DNA from: Siphonodentalium dalli
Taxonomy: Eukaryota; Mollusca; Scaphopoda; Gadilida; Siphonodentaliidae
DNA length: 64,000 nt
Assembly: GCA_032622095.1 (NCBI GenBank)
Contig: CP136061.1
Coordinates: forward strand, 128,416,754 to 128,480,753
Direction: 5' to 3'
Position 1 is the stretch's first letter, and each line of letters opens with the position of its first letter. The translations under genes were made by a program, and so were the position numbers. The notes beneath the pieces are model-generated. The model had not been told where the DNA came from. It saw only the letters and a list, made by a program, of their open reading frames with translations, and searched no databases. Positions 1 to 12,800 of the stretch are shown in pieces.

Positions 1-1034
1 CATTTCTCCATCGTACTATGAATTATTTTTTCAGCAGTTGCAACTTTACTTTCAATTGAATGAGTATCGCCTCTGTTTAGGATATTATTCCAATCTACTA
101 ACGAAAAAATACTGTTCATTTCTTCAAAGTTGGCAAGTTTGTAATTCCATATTCTGCGTTTTGTTGTGGGAGACAGATCATAGTCACATGATATTGTAAC
201 ATAAGTAGCTTGGTGGTCAGAAACTCCGGGTTCAACTGTGTCAGCATCGAGAACGTTTATGTACTGTGTAACTATTATGGGATCTAAAAGTGAACTGCGT
301 GTACGAGAGATGCGTGTCGGTTTGTCAATAACATTTTTCATGCTGAAAAAGTCTATAGTAGCTTGTAGAGTATTACCAGGTTGCAAAAGATCACTGTTTA
401 GGTCACCCACAATAATGACAGATTTGTTAATAAATAATGCCGATGCTATACTCGATTCAAGGCCAGTCCAAAATGTCGAATCTGTGAAATTTTCTGAGCG
501 GTAAATAATACAGAGTAAAAATGAAGAGCGTTTCTTTTTTACCTCAAACCACATAACATAATCTCCTTTCTCGAGTTGGGGGCAACGGGCGAACACAATA
601 TTTTCTAAAAAATATACACACAGCCCTCCACCCGAACTGTCCCTATCGAGACGTATTGGTCCTACGTATCTGTCAAGTGTTAATGTGGATGAGTTAAATG
701 TATGATCCAGATGCGTTTCAGAGAAACACAAAATGTCATAGTTCTCCAATATATGGGTGATGTTTCTAATCTTGTTGCGGATGCTCCTTATGTTATAATG
801 GAAAATGGATAATTGGTTTGTCGTTGAAGTTACGTCACTTGCGGGACCAGGGTGGGGGTGAACATCGCAACAAAGGGCTATCATTACGGATATGATCATT
901 AAGAATTTAATATCAACTCGTGGCAATGTGGAACTGGACGGAAAAGAGTTGTCCATCTTGCGTCGTCGGCTTGTACTGGAAACTCCATGATATGTTCCGA
1001 TTCTCACGCGGTAATCTTGTAGCGAGATACCCAT
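1..1034 (-). CDS. Non-LTR retrotransposon ORF, endonuclease part (partial, runs off left edge)
   Basis: Reading the minus strand from the ATG at 1034 gives about 344 codons with no stop up to base 1, so the ORF is open at the window edge. The order fits an apurinic/apyrimidinic-type (EEP) endonuclease of a CR1/Jockey-like LINE. It has an N-terminal stretch containing SLQDYRVRIG, then CDVHPHPGP (about residue 58), then the domain start FHYNIRSIRNKI, the SETHLD motif, GGGLCVY, the catalytic VGDLNSD (about residue 210) and SDHQATYVTI (about residue 280). Next comes an IWNYKLANF linker of the kind that precedes the reverse transcriptase. Encoded function is target-site nicking for retrotransposition. 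The reverse transcriptase must lie to the left. No frameshift is visible, which suggests a young copy. The start is chosen as the first ATG of the open frame; the frame itself stays open further upstream. Confidence 0.85.
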   Translation of the reverse strand, partial: MGISLQDYRVRIGTYHGVSSTSRRRKMDNSFPSSSTLPRVDIKFLMIISVMIALCCDVHPHPGPASDVTSTTNQLSIFHYNIRSIRNKIRNITHILENYDILCFSETHLDHTFNSSTLTLDRYVGPIRLDRDSSGGGLCVYFLENIVFARCPQLEKGDYVMWFEVKKKRSSFLLCIIYRSENFTDSTFWTGLESSIASALFINKSVIIVGDLNSDLLQPGNTLQATIDFFSMKNVIDKPTRISRTRSSLLDPIIVTQYINVLDADTVEPGVSDHQATYVTISCDYDLSPTTKRRIWNYKLANFEEMNSIFSLVDWNNILNRGDTHSIESKVATAEKIIHSTMEK

Positions 1035-1484
1035 TTGATTCCAGCGATAGTTGATGAGATTACTTGACTGATCAACCTTTTTGAGGTATGTGGGGGGTCA
1101 ATATATAATAGGTATGTGTGGGACAGTTAAGGGGCGTGTGTTGAAAAGAGGTGAGCTGTTGGGTAAGAGGGTTAGTTGATTATAGGATTCACTGAGATAG
1201 TTGAGGTGCGTGGACTGTAGAATATTGATAACAGTGGATGGAATATGTCGGTTAATACTTCACCGACTTAATGGGGTAATATGGAATGGTGCCAAAATCG
1301 TGCACTTGATAGTTTTCTAGCAAAACTGGTCATTGTCACAGGATTGTTATAAATATGTCTTGGATGCAGAATAAATGTATACAAGTGGAAAATTGGATCA
1401 GTTGCAGAATACAGTTGCATATACAAGCGGTCATATGTATAGGTAAAGGTACCAATATTGACATGTAGGTAGCAAATACGTGGG
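1035..1484. other. 5' flank of the LINE, no gene
   Basis: This is the stretch just upstream of the minus-strand retrotransposon ORF. It contains loosely repeated short G-rich words of the type TTGAGGTGYGTGG and is probably the 5' untranslated or promoter part of the element, but its boundary cannot be set. No convincing coding sequence is seen. Confidence 0.3.
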
Positions 1485-2145
1485 TATACTGTAGGTATGC
1501 CACCAAAATTTGACAACTTTACTATAAATGCAACCTGCTCAACGGACAGCTTGCGTCGGTGGTTTCAGACTTTGCAAATTCCACCGAAAACAAATCGAGA
1601 AAATTACTTCAAAAATCAATCATTGAGATAAAAACTTTTTGACGAGTGGACATGGTTAGCACTATCCACCCGCGGCTTTAGTGCGATTTTATAAGTTTTA
1701 GAGTGAACGGTTTACTCCTGGTAGCGTGTAACGTTGTTAACGGGTTATATATATTACTCAAATTCAAGCCCATTCTTCTGACGCCAAATTCAAACGGGCT
1801 TATCAAGGAGCGAGGCTAATGCAAGAGCATGTACATCAATATACCATAGGTACGCCCACAAAGTTTCACTGCTCTAATATGAAAGCAACATGCTCAACGG
1901 AGTGTGTGCGTACGCCCCATGTAGGGTCGAGGCTTTTGGCAAATTCCACCGAAACTCGTAAATGGTAAAAATGGAAAATCGCGAATCTAGTGTTTTATAT
2001 TTTGAACACTGCATGCGCTTGGTAGTATATACGGACAACATTAGTGCGATTTTCCAAGTTTTAGAGCGGACGGATAAGCACTCATCTAGCGTTACCTATG
2101 GTGATAGAGTTAACTCTCGATCACAGTTACCTCTCTATATATTAC
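1485..2145. repeat. Two diverged tandem copies of a ~300-bp repeat
   Basis: Copy 1 (about 1485-1775) and copy 2 (about 1840-2145) share, in the same order, a TGCTCAACGGA word, GCAAATTCCACCGAAA, TTAGTGCGATTTTNNAAGTT followed by TTAGAG, and a terminal TATATATTAC block. They are clearly diverged, so this is an old duplication or two insertions of one dispersed element. No coding content. Confidence 0.6.
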
Positions 2146-2397
2146 AGAGATGCTAATGACTCTGTGTAGCGATGACGCACTGAAATCGAAACCGAAAAAT
2201 TATATAAGAAAGCGAAATAACAGAGTTATGGTACATTAATAGGCTTTACATCCTTTTGATCTACATGTCGATAACGATATAACCAGACTCACCAAATTTC
2301 GTGACCGTTGGACAGGATTCGGGCGTCATGTGGAGGGGATGTTATTAGCACTAAAATGTATCCCTACCGAATAAAACTAAATGTTTGACTGGGGTGA

Positions 2398-2476
2398 ACG
2401 GTGGCTCAGTTGGTCAGGTCCATGTTGCATTAGACTGTCATTAACCATCCACGCTGGGTCGAACCAAATGGCATAA
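2398..2476 (+). repeat. tRNA-derived sequence, probable SINE head
   Basis: TGGCTCAGTTGG matches the RNA polymerase III A-box consensus. About 55 bases downstream GGGTCGAACC resembles a B box. The intervening sequence does not fold into a clean cloverleaf by eye, so I call a tRNA-derived repeat and not a functional tRNA gene. Confidence 0.35.
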
Positions 2477-2479
2477 ACC

Positions 2480-3706
2480 TTTAGAATATATTATCTTATT
2501 CAGAAATGTCAATTCAAGTCCGCCATTAGATCACAAAGCACCAGTATGCAACGCACGAAGAGGAACACACATATACACAGAACACACCTATGGAATGCGA
2601 TACCATGGAAGTATAACCTCTAGTTATATTTGAGACGCAATCAAACCAAGATGCAATATATATACCAAGTAAATGGCCAACTCTAAGCCTTTGGCTTACT
2701 GACAAATCATTTTCTCTAATGTTGAATTGTTAATATCTTTATATTATGTATTATATGTGCTAGTTCTTGAGAATAAAATATTGTTTACATTAATTCAGAG
2801 GAATATTGAAAATTCCGATCCACACGAACGACTGACACAAAACCAAAAATATATAGTCAATCATACACCAAACTTCACTCATAAAGAATACAATTCCTAC
2901 ATGTTCTTTATTCAGTGTTTTGGATATCACTTGAGAGAATATCTTTTGTAATAGAAGAAACTTTTACAGTTTGGCCAACCACGCTCACTTGGAGATCACG
3001 TCTATTGTAGTTACCGCCAGACTGGAAAAGCAACGCGACATATACAGAAAGGACCCAAGGCACTCGATCGCAGTGGGTAAATGTGCACAAAATATAAAAG
3101 CATGTAAAACACCACCAATAGGAACATGGATAAATAGACTAACTTTGTTCTTATATTTATTACTGATAGATCTCAAATAACGAAATAACGAAAACCATTG
3201 TTATGTGAACAAAACTGTCTGTGATTTGCCATCAAACATCGCTAAATGTGTAGTACAACTTGGTTAGTCTGAATATGATTTTCAGAATATTTTCCAATAC
3301 TTTGACCTTTTCGACCGTCAAGTTATGACTTATTATAAGTTCATTATGGGCGGAAAATAACACGAATAAACCATCTCACGACTTACCAGACGTACGCTCT
3401 TTAAAATGTATTTACACTGTGGCCCGCGCCATAAAACGGTATAACGGATATAAGTCCACTATTGGCCTATTTCATAGCCAAATAGTCCAAATATGAACCA
3501 ATCTGAACACTATAGGTCTATTATGAACCTAATCTAATATGTTTGTATTTGCATGAGGATATGTTGGATACTCGGGCTTCATGGGGGGATAGGTGTTAAA
3601 TTAAATTAAATTGTGTATATTATATTGTATTATAAAGCATATATACCAATATATAATGTATATAATATATTCCATAATATATTCTATTATATTAAACATG
3701 ACGTAC
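2480..3706. other. No recognisable gene; AT-rich sequence 3' of last visible SLC22 exon
   Basis: I searched the minus strand here for the missing last SLC22 exon (the loop and twelfth membrane segment, usually containing an LPET-like motif) and did not find it. The part at 3590-3700 is very AT-rich with TATAAT-like runs. Short ORFs at 2900-3180 overlap on both strands and show no family resemblance. Confidence 0.5.
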
Positions 3707-3888
3707 CCCGTTGGCTACATAAGGTGCAGCCATCCCTCCTATCCTGGCACACATAGAGCTCAAACCCATTGCACCATTCCTAACCACCGTGGGGAAAAGC
3801 TCGGCAGAAAACACGTAGATAGAGGCGAAGGCGGCTGCAGCTCCCAGTTTTCCTATCATAGCCAGAGTTACAGTGAGCGGCTGCAGAT
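3707..3888 (-). CDS. SLC22 exon 8 (TM9-TM11 region)
   Basis: The acceptor is TTCAG before 3888 and the donor is GTACGT at 3706-3701. The exon starts in phase 1 and ends in phase 0. It encodes residues 412-472, including IGKLGAAAAF, IYVFSAELFPTVVRN and SSMCARIGGMAAPYV. These are the most conserved C-terminal signatures of SLC22 proteins. No further coding exon is recognised between here and base 1. Confidence 0.93.
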
Positions 3889-6800
3889 CTGAATTACAAC
3901 AGCAAGATTAAAGCATGCGTTTCGCTACTTTTTGTAATGTCGACAGGCGCAAACCAAGCATGACATAAGGAACAAATATCCAATGGACATTAACCTGGGA
4001 CCAAAATGTAGAAAGGCTGCCAATCTAGCCATAGAAAATGAATTTCCGCGAATCAGCAGAATCAACATGAGCTATCCAATACACTTTGCTGTGTCTTCAT
4101 TTTCCCCAATGCATATAGGGTCGCCCATAAGGCGGTGTAATGTAATCCGTGATTAATATCTTTGTACAACCTTGTTTTATTTATTTTAATGACCACTTCT
4201 TTTTTTATCAGTATCTCCTCAGCGTGGCCTGTCAAAGGGCGACTCACATTTAATGTCCAAGCACTTGGACAGTGAAAGAAATGCTTGATTCAACTGAGCC
4301 CGTGCCGCGTACCTTTAAAGATATATAACAACAATTGAAACTTAGTAACTTACCATCGCCACCAAAGACAATTGTGAAAATTGTAGACAGACAGGCAATT
4401 CCTCCAAGTATCATACACCCCGAATGCAGTTTCTTCCTCCCCAATCGGTCCAGAAAAAGTATGCATAGGGTGTATGCCGGAAACTCAACAACGCCACTCA
4501 GCAGGAAGTTTATATGCAGATCGCCACCAAGGTTCTTTGAGTTCAACGAGAGACCGTAATATACCATACTGACTACGCACCTGTGAATAAAAAAAACCCC
4601 ACTAAGTTCACTGATATCAGCCCTACTACCAAGAACATGGTTATATTATCTTCGATGAAGTTCAAACTTATACATGTTTAACTACACCCCTCCCACACGT
4701 GTAAACCATACCGAAATTCCCAACCCTCAGAAGTTCATTTGCAACTTATTAGAATTTTGTAACATTACTGGTACCTGAAGCTTTCCAACAGTTGGAAAAT
4801 AATTTTAACCAAACAGCCCCTATACATGTATATGGTTGGACATGTTCCAATTAAGTGGACAGTTTAGTTTGAAAATCAACTGAAAATAGAATATATTTTA
4901 CTCTTTGCCGATATGTTGATAAATCGTAGAGGTGATTGCTGCAAAAACATGACCAAACACCAAATTTATTGGGTCATTTCGAAAAAAATCTTGACATTGG
5001 CCATCGAGAGATATGAGCTTCATGGTGATCGATTTACCGCGATAATATTCTGGATATTTAGTTACATTTGACATCATGGTAGATGTTAACATATTTAATG
5101 CATCTCTTGAATTACGTTGACCAGCAGAAATGAAATTTATCAGGTCCTGTATCTTTTCCAATATCCACGAGCAATGAAATCCGTGTTCCAGCGAACGATA
5201 GCCATTAGTGTTCTTGTTGGTACACTTGTTCTATATGTAGACCATGAAATGCTATCATTGTGTAGTGTTGCTACGCTCTAAAATTATTTAAATTGGCTCA
5301 TATATGTTCGGGTTATCAAGTCGGACGGACGGACGGACGGATGCAGTCAATCCAGTATACCTCCCATTCTCTTCGAGAGTTGGGTACAAAAATGTGGTAT
5401 GGTAGACAACGGCGCATGAGATACTACCTGCTGACCCACATATAAAAGGAGAATGTACCGTTCTATTGTTGGTTCTGTATAGCTACATTTGTACAAGTCA
5501 CTTACTATATGTGAATATGTCTGGCACAATGAGGCGCTTGTGCAATATATCAACAGAATTAAGAGTTGGGAGAAGTTGAAGAGACAGATTAAATGGTGAT
5601 TTCAAATAGACTAGAAATGGTTTTCAAACAAAGAGCTAATTAAACTTCGCCAAGGAAGAATCCGAGGTAATGTGGGAAATGTATGGGTCGCTTAAGAAGG
5701 CGCCGTCGAAATCAACGGTAGCTTCCGCCTGATGGTTAAGCCGACCGCGCGCGATGTAACAATGTTGCACAACATTGTTGCATCGTGTGCGGTGGCATGT
5801 TTCTTGTTGGCAACATTATTGCAGCAGATCAAATTACTTCGATTTTGTTGCGTGTCACATCCAATCACATAAAGTCATCAATCACGTGATTGTTGCATGC
5901 TAATTTCATATCTGGGTTTTCCCCAAAGTTTATCGAGGCGGACATTTTGAAAAATACGCCACGCTTGAGAATAAAAGACATCTTTTAATTAATGAGTGAA
6001 AATGCTTATGTTACTCAGTAGTCTACAGTTTGAAGAACGTATAACAGACTTAGGTTATCCCGAGCGATGATATTGTCAATGTCAGCATTTTGTTGTCTGG
6101 TGCCTGTTGTCGTGTGCGGTGACTCGCAACAATGTTGCGCAATCAATTATTTTGTTGCAGAGAACAAAAACATGTCAGCCGCTCGTTGCAACGTTGTTGG
6201 GTACGGTGGATACGTAAGGTCTGTAAATGTGACCATGTCTAATGATGAAGAGCAAAGGACGGTCGTGTCAGAAACCATGCCAGAAGCCCGGTTCAGTGGG
6301 GTTATTCTTTACTCACGCAGGCGGTTGAACAAATTATATCAGAGATGCCAGTTGCTAATGCAGACTCTATTGTATTTATTGGTAATAATTGCTGATCCTA
6401 ATATTACTAATATAATATCATGACGAATTTGTTATGTTTCAACATCTATGACCAGCAATAAAAAAAGCTAAGTTTGGTATCAGTCGATCAGTGTCATCTT
6501 CTCTTTAGCCCTTTCAGTGCCAAGTCCGATTTTTGTATCAACCCATATTTCCTTGATCATTTTTCAAATTTATTGATTATAATAATGTGATACATTGATG
6601 GAAAGAGCTCTAAAAATGGGACTTGGCACTGAAAGGGTTAAATGTTAAAATAAATTAGAACTACGACCTAACATCATTAACATGTATTATGCTTACCAAT
6701 TCAGAAAGATAACAAGAGATCGAATGAGCAGCGTACGACGAGTGAATAAATGCCAGATTTTTCCTTGCTCTGGTTCGTCCAGCGCCTGGTCATCAAACAA

Positions 6801-9800
6801 TTTCTCAGGAAGAGTATTAACTCCGTTAACTTTTGCTGCGTGTCGCAGTATGTCCTCGGCCTCTTTTTCCCGACCAACACTGAGCAGCCAACGTGGAGAT
6901 TCTGGTATTAACCTTTAAACAAATACAATTTCAGATTGTGTATCATCAATCGACTCTGCAAGAATGTAAGTTTAGTTTAATTCCAGTTTATAAAAAAAAC
7001 TCGCTTTAAACTACGCTCGAGTGGCTAAAACACGAGTTGAAACGAGACCAGATGTTTATATATACGGTATTTATCATCTTATTTGTTTTTGTTTTTTTGT
7101 GGATAAAATATAAATATGAATATGTGTTCACTTTTTGCAATAAAATTATTATGGGAAGGTCTATGTCAATGGTTTTACATTTTTCAGGGGTATCTCGCTA
7201 TTCCAGACTGGAAATTCCTGTCAGCCTGGGAACAATATGACTTGTGTGGGTCGAACTCTGGTGGGTATTACGGTAGTCATCGGCACAAGCTGCAGTGCTT
7301 TCGGTTTGAATTGGTTATCGATACATACGATCACATAATTTCAACGTAATTTATACAATTTATGTCAAAATATTCCGTAAACACACCAGAAATCCCATGT
7401 CGAAATTATTTGACCAACATGTCCATGCGTGGAATTATGAATATGCCTACCACCAGTATGGCAAGAACAGAACAACCGGTGCTGCGCAAGCCATCTCCAG
7501 TGTGTGCCAATCACGGATCAGGTACGCCAACCCAGCTAACAATACCAGACCGATGGCGAAAAAATATTCGATAATTACACCAGCATACAGACGCTTGGAT
7601 GGCCCGACTAACTCCATTCCTGAAACATAAATAAATTAATCGATAAAAATGAAGTACATGTATACGCCTAAAAAGGTAAGTTCCCCCTAATACACAAGGC
7701 TTAATTTGTTAGGTGTTTATTTGCAATCGCGATCTTGATTGGGCGTTCGAGAACAATGGAACACCAGAAACCTATCAATGAACAAATGTTTGGGTAACAA
7801 TCATCATACCACCCCCATTCGGAGAGTGAACCGTTAATGGACACTAGAATATAAACTTGTGTTCTGTGCATAAGTCTTATTGTCCACCATTTCCGAAGGC
7901 GCAAGGGCGTGAATTCGAATATACACGTATTCCATACAAGAATATGCGATGTAAAATGGCACCTTGGCTCTGTGTATAGATTTGCCTAATTAATGTCATT
8001 ATCAATAGTCTAAACACGCGTGAAGAATTAAAGTTTTGTGTCCGTTATATCATTTGTCAATGCCCGAGTCACGTCCTGGTAGCAACACTTAACTTGAATC
8101 TGAATAATAAATTATTTTAAAGGGAAACTGTACACTAAATCCGGCCATTTATGTGACCATCTCCTTTTATACTCAACAGAAAATATGCAACAAATGAATG
8201 AATTTGACCCATGGAATAGTGCAAAATACACTTATGTACTCTATGAACGATTCAAACAACATTGTGACTATATAATGACAATGAATAAATGGCTGGAGTC
8301 ATAAATTCATTTTCATTATAATTATCATGTTTTTGCATCGTTCGTTGAGCACATGAGTGTATTTTGCACTAATCCATGGGTCAAATTCATTCATTTGTTG
8401 CATATATTCTGTTGAGTATAAAAGGAGATGTCCCAAAATGGCAGGATTTGATTGATTGATTTATTTATTTATTGCATAAGTCACATAACAGTGAAACAAG
8501 CAAAACATATATATACTATGTACACAACTTTGAATATCACATTAATCATTGTTCATTTCATATACACAGCAGTAATTAAATTAGATTACACAATAATAGG
8601 CGATAAACTTAACAAGTATGATAATTACATGTGTTCACCCATAACAATAAATGATTTCGATTATATAGTATAAGACACCTTCTTAAAGGCACACCTTAGG
8701 AATATGCATAGTCATTTTATGAGGCTTATATTTTGAAGAGATAGGAGACCATGGAATTTCTCTCTCGTAGGGTTCTTCCAAAAGTACTCAGGGATATATT
8801 TAGTGTACAGTATCCCTTTAACCACCTCCCACTTGCAGGTACGGTGTATGTATTTTATGTTTTATGTATTATATTGTCACCTACCATTAACAATGGGTTG
8901 GAAAATAAAGTATATATTATTGTCAATAAAAAACTAACTGGATTCGTGTTTATTAACGTGTCCTAAACTCAGATTATGTCAACATCCGTTGGTGATTAAA
9001 CCGAGTTCGACATGCACTCAGATAAACATTTTGCAAGAGGTACAGCTGCACATTGTGAACTCACCTATAACAAAAGCAGTGAGAAATATTCCTGAATTTG
9101 TGGCACCGACGAAGAAACGAAGAACGACGAATGTGATGTAATTTGGTGAGAACGCCAGCGCGAATGCCGATGCGAGATTCATAACCAGAGCGAAGTAGAA
9201 GGTTTTCTTCCTCCCTATTCTGCAAAATACATTTAAAAATAATAATTAAACCAGGCTTAGAACATATATTACTTCCCATTATGTAAATTACACGTTCAAA
9301 CAACACTATGCATCACAAATATGCTGTCACATTTATAAGGTCATGATCGATATGTTTTTTTTAAAGTCGACTATATATATATACGCCACGTCAACCAAAA
9401 TGACAAATAGGCCAGAAAGCCGCTCGGTTTTGTTATTACACATGACGAGTTCACAGCGTGTCATATTGGCTGTTGCTTGGACGGATATTGTCCGGGCTAT
9501 GGCTTTGCTTGGACGGATATCGCCCGGGCTATGGTTTTGCTTTGACGGATGTCGCCCGGGCAAGGGTTTTGCTTGGACGGATATTGCCCGGGCTATGGTT
9601 TTGCTTGGACGGATATCGCCCGGGCTATGGTTTTGCTTGGACGGATATCGCCCGGGCTATGGTTTTGCTTGGACGGATATCACCCGGGCTATGGTTTTCG
9701 AACTATTACCCGTCTGCTGACACCACGTCAAGGTTTGGCGATGCGAGAATTGTGTCATGTATAACAAAAGATCGCCGACAACGTGGCATCGGACCATGAC

Positions 9801-12800
9801 CAAATTCAAACTTGGCCGTTGTCTTCTGAATTTCGAACGACGTACCAAATGTCAAGAGATCAGTTGAATATTGCTCAAGTTACCATCCGGACAACCAGAA
9901 AACTGAAAAAGTTGTCCGACCATGCAGTGTCCCCAGAAGTGGTGCATGGCAAACTCCATGTTTGGTTTATTAGAGAAACACTTTTTGTGTGTTCATTTTA
10001 CATTCGCCTCAAAATACAAATTGTAAAACCATGCACAATGCATATGAGGTATCTCATTAATGACAGCTAACTATTGAGCGTAATTGAATTCAGAAAACCA
10101 AAACAACTCTCTGGCATGTGATAGCCATTCGCCCAATCAAAAGACAGTATGACCCTCTGTTAGCTCAAGTTAAATCCCATCTCCTGTGTTCTACCTCGAC
10201 CTTCTATTTCTCCGAATGGGCACTTTGTACCATGATTTATACCTTATATATACCACAAGGTGACATTCGTAATCTAGAATTGTCATGTTTCACTATGTAT
10301 GCACAACGAGCTCCCACGGGGACCTCTATCAAAGAAATAGTTCGCTTCTTGCACCGGCCCACGGTAACAAACATATGCACAGTGTTTATAAGAAAACCAT
10401 AGTGATAAATGGTAACGCCACCAAGATCATATTATTATATTATATAAATTATAGAATATATTAGTTTCATGAATGATCCACCTCAAAATTCCTTTAAAAC
10501 AACTAATCCTTCAAATTATTACAATTTATCGAGATTTATCGGAATTTTTCATTTGGATAAATCTAAATACTCCTTGTAAAACTGTTTTTAAGTAGGTTAA
10601 TAGACTCGCAACTGGATATTCGTAAACTGAATTACCTCGGCCTACGGCCTCGACCATTCTCGTGTACGAGTGTCCAGTAGCTCGTCCATTAACCCTCCCT
10701 CACATTAGCCCATATGAGGTCCAAGTAACATAGATATGGTGTTTTCGCAGTTATACGTTTAAACTGTTACAAATGTCAAAAAGGTACACAACAGGTTGCA
10801 CGAGGTTGTGAAAAACGCCTTTTTTTGCATCTAGGGCCACCCAACCACCCGGCATACCTTCCTGCATATTTGTACCCCCCCCCCGGTCGGGTGCCGATCT
10901 TTCTTGATCAGGAAACAATTAATTGTTCGTCTATTTCAAAAATGGTAAAATAAAGAGCGTTAAACAATAAATAACTGTTCTGAGCGAACGTTGTCAAAGT
11001 ATTAAAGCCTGCACATTGACATTTAATCTTATCGCTCCTTCCACAGTGCGCAGACATAATTTGGAGGTTCAAAGAAGCTTGTCCGTTTAAAAAAATTATG
11101 TCGCCGCCAAAGTAATATATATAAACTTGCCGATTGAAAATGACAGTATATTCAATTTACATTCCGGTATTGATCAAATGCAAGATATGCATGAATCTTT
11201 AGTCTGGCTATCGGGGGCTAGCCAGATTAGAGATTCGTGGCACCTTACTGTTGTTTCCCCAGTTAGGTCTTGGGATTTCATACCCCTCCCTAGTTTTGTG
11301 TTGCGCCATATGTGCATGCTATTTTTGACGTTGAAATGAGATATGGTTTTATCAGCCAAGATGAAAAGATCAAAAGCGCAAATTCACGAGGCAACACAAT
11401 ACAGAATAGTTAATGTTCGTATCAGATAACAAATGCGGACATAACATTATGTATGCAGATGGAAAATACCGATATGCACAATGTACACACATTGCAACTT
11501 GTATCAAATTATAAGAATCCCATTTAAGAGCGAGTCTGCACACATTGCACTCGCTGTTCAATAGGGGACGAATACCATTTGATCGTGGAATGCACCAGAA
11601 TTTAGATTTTAAGTAACAAATTTCTACCCGCCACCTTACTGAGAAAACGTTTATTACGCCCTCGGGTGTATACTAATTGTACAAATTCTAGATTATGGTT
11701 CGCTTGGCGTTATATTTATAGATTATGTTTTTTTTTTTTGACGCATTAAAAGTTGTAGTGCGACACCGAGTCCGGTTGTTTTGGGACGCATTAAAAACTG
11801 TAGTGCGACCCCGAGTCCGGTAAAAGTTGGAATTTCAATTTCGTTTATTGTCGTTGATTTTGGTTTGTGATAAGCTATGCCAATTACAAATAGAAGAAAT
11901 GAAAAAGATAATTTGTAAAATGCGTATATGTCGGAGACAGCCGAGTTATCCACCGGTTCGTTAATTAGGTGCTGATCAGTGTGACAATTTGCTATAGTTC
12001 CCTATTTGCGGAGATTACATTTGAGGATGTCCCGAATTCGCGGAAGTCCCCTAAATTGGTCGAAATATGTTGATTTTAATGAGGGAACGGGTGCGTATAT
12101 CTCAATTGATACGTATTTTAAAGAGGTTAGTCGGATACAGCCGAGTCAGCCACTGGTTCGTTAATTAGGTGCTGATCGGTGTGACAATTTACAGTAGGTC
12201 CCTATTTGCGGAGGTCCATATGCGGAGGTTCCCGAATTCTCGGAGGTCCCCTAAAATGGTCGAAATAGGTTGATCTTAATGAGGGAACGGGTGCGTATAT
12301 GTCAATTGATACGTATTTTAAACAAATAACGACACGATCATCATAATAATGGTTTGTTCTGTCAATTATATCATCTATATCATCATCATCATCATCATCA
12401 TAATACGGAACAAGTCTTGCGACTTTTCGTCACTATAACATTATTTGCAATGTTTGTTTACAAATATATGTATCGTCATTCGATATTTTCTTGTGAGTCA
12501 CTTGAACATATTACTTGTCGTCGAACTCGTATTTTATATAATAGAAGAATGAGTCTATGTATATTTTGAATTGATCGGGTGTTGGAGCCTCAACAGTGAA
12601 GTCTGGCAAAGAGTTCCAGCTATTTACCACCCTCTGTGTGAAGAAATATTTTCCTATGTCCTTGTTAACAGTGCGTATCTGTAGCTTTTTATTATGTCAT
12701 CTTGTTCTTCCTGATGAATTTCTTTCTAATAGGTCACATGCATTGATATTGTAATGACAATTCAACAGTTTATATACCTCGATTAGATCTCCTCTAAACC

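Larger units (their letters stand above)
4581..6696 (-). other. SLC22 intron 6, with simple repeat, palindromic repeat and MITE
   Basis: This 2.1-kb intron holds an unrecognised open stretch at 4898-5200, a GGAC microsatellite followed by a small hairpin at 5318-5395, sequence rich in palindromic AACAATGTTGC words at 5740-6200, and a piggyBac-type MITE at 6509-6637. The AACAATGTTGC words occur in both orientations and suggest a foldback element. Confidence 0.6.

Noticed and set aside
2398-2476. A functional tRNA gene
   Set aside because: Only A- and B-box-like words are present; the arms do not pair convincingly and the B box deviates from consensus.
2908-3176. Minus-strand ORFs as the missing last SLC22 exon
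   Set aside because: The translations lack the hydrophobic TM12 pattern and the LPET-like motif, and no phase-0 acceptor fits upstream of them.
6067-6423. 118-codon plus-strand ORF as a secreted protein gene
   Set aside because: Despite a hydrophobic start, it overlaps palindromic AACAATGTTGC repeat sequence and shows no family motifs or splice context.
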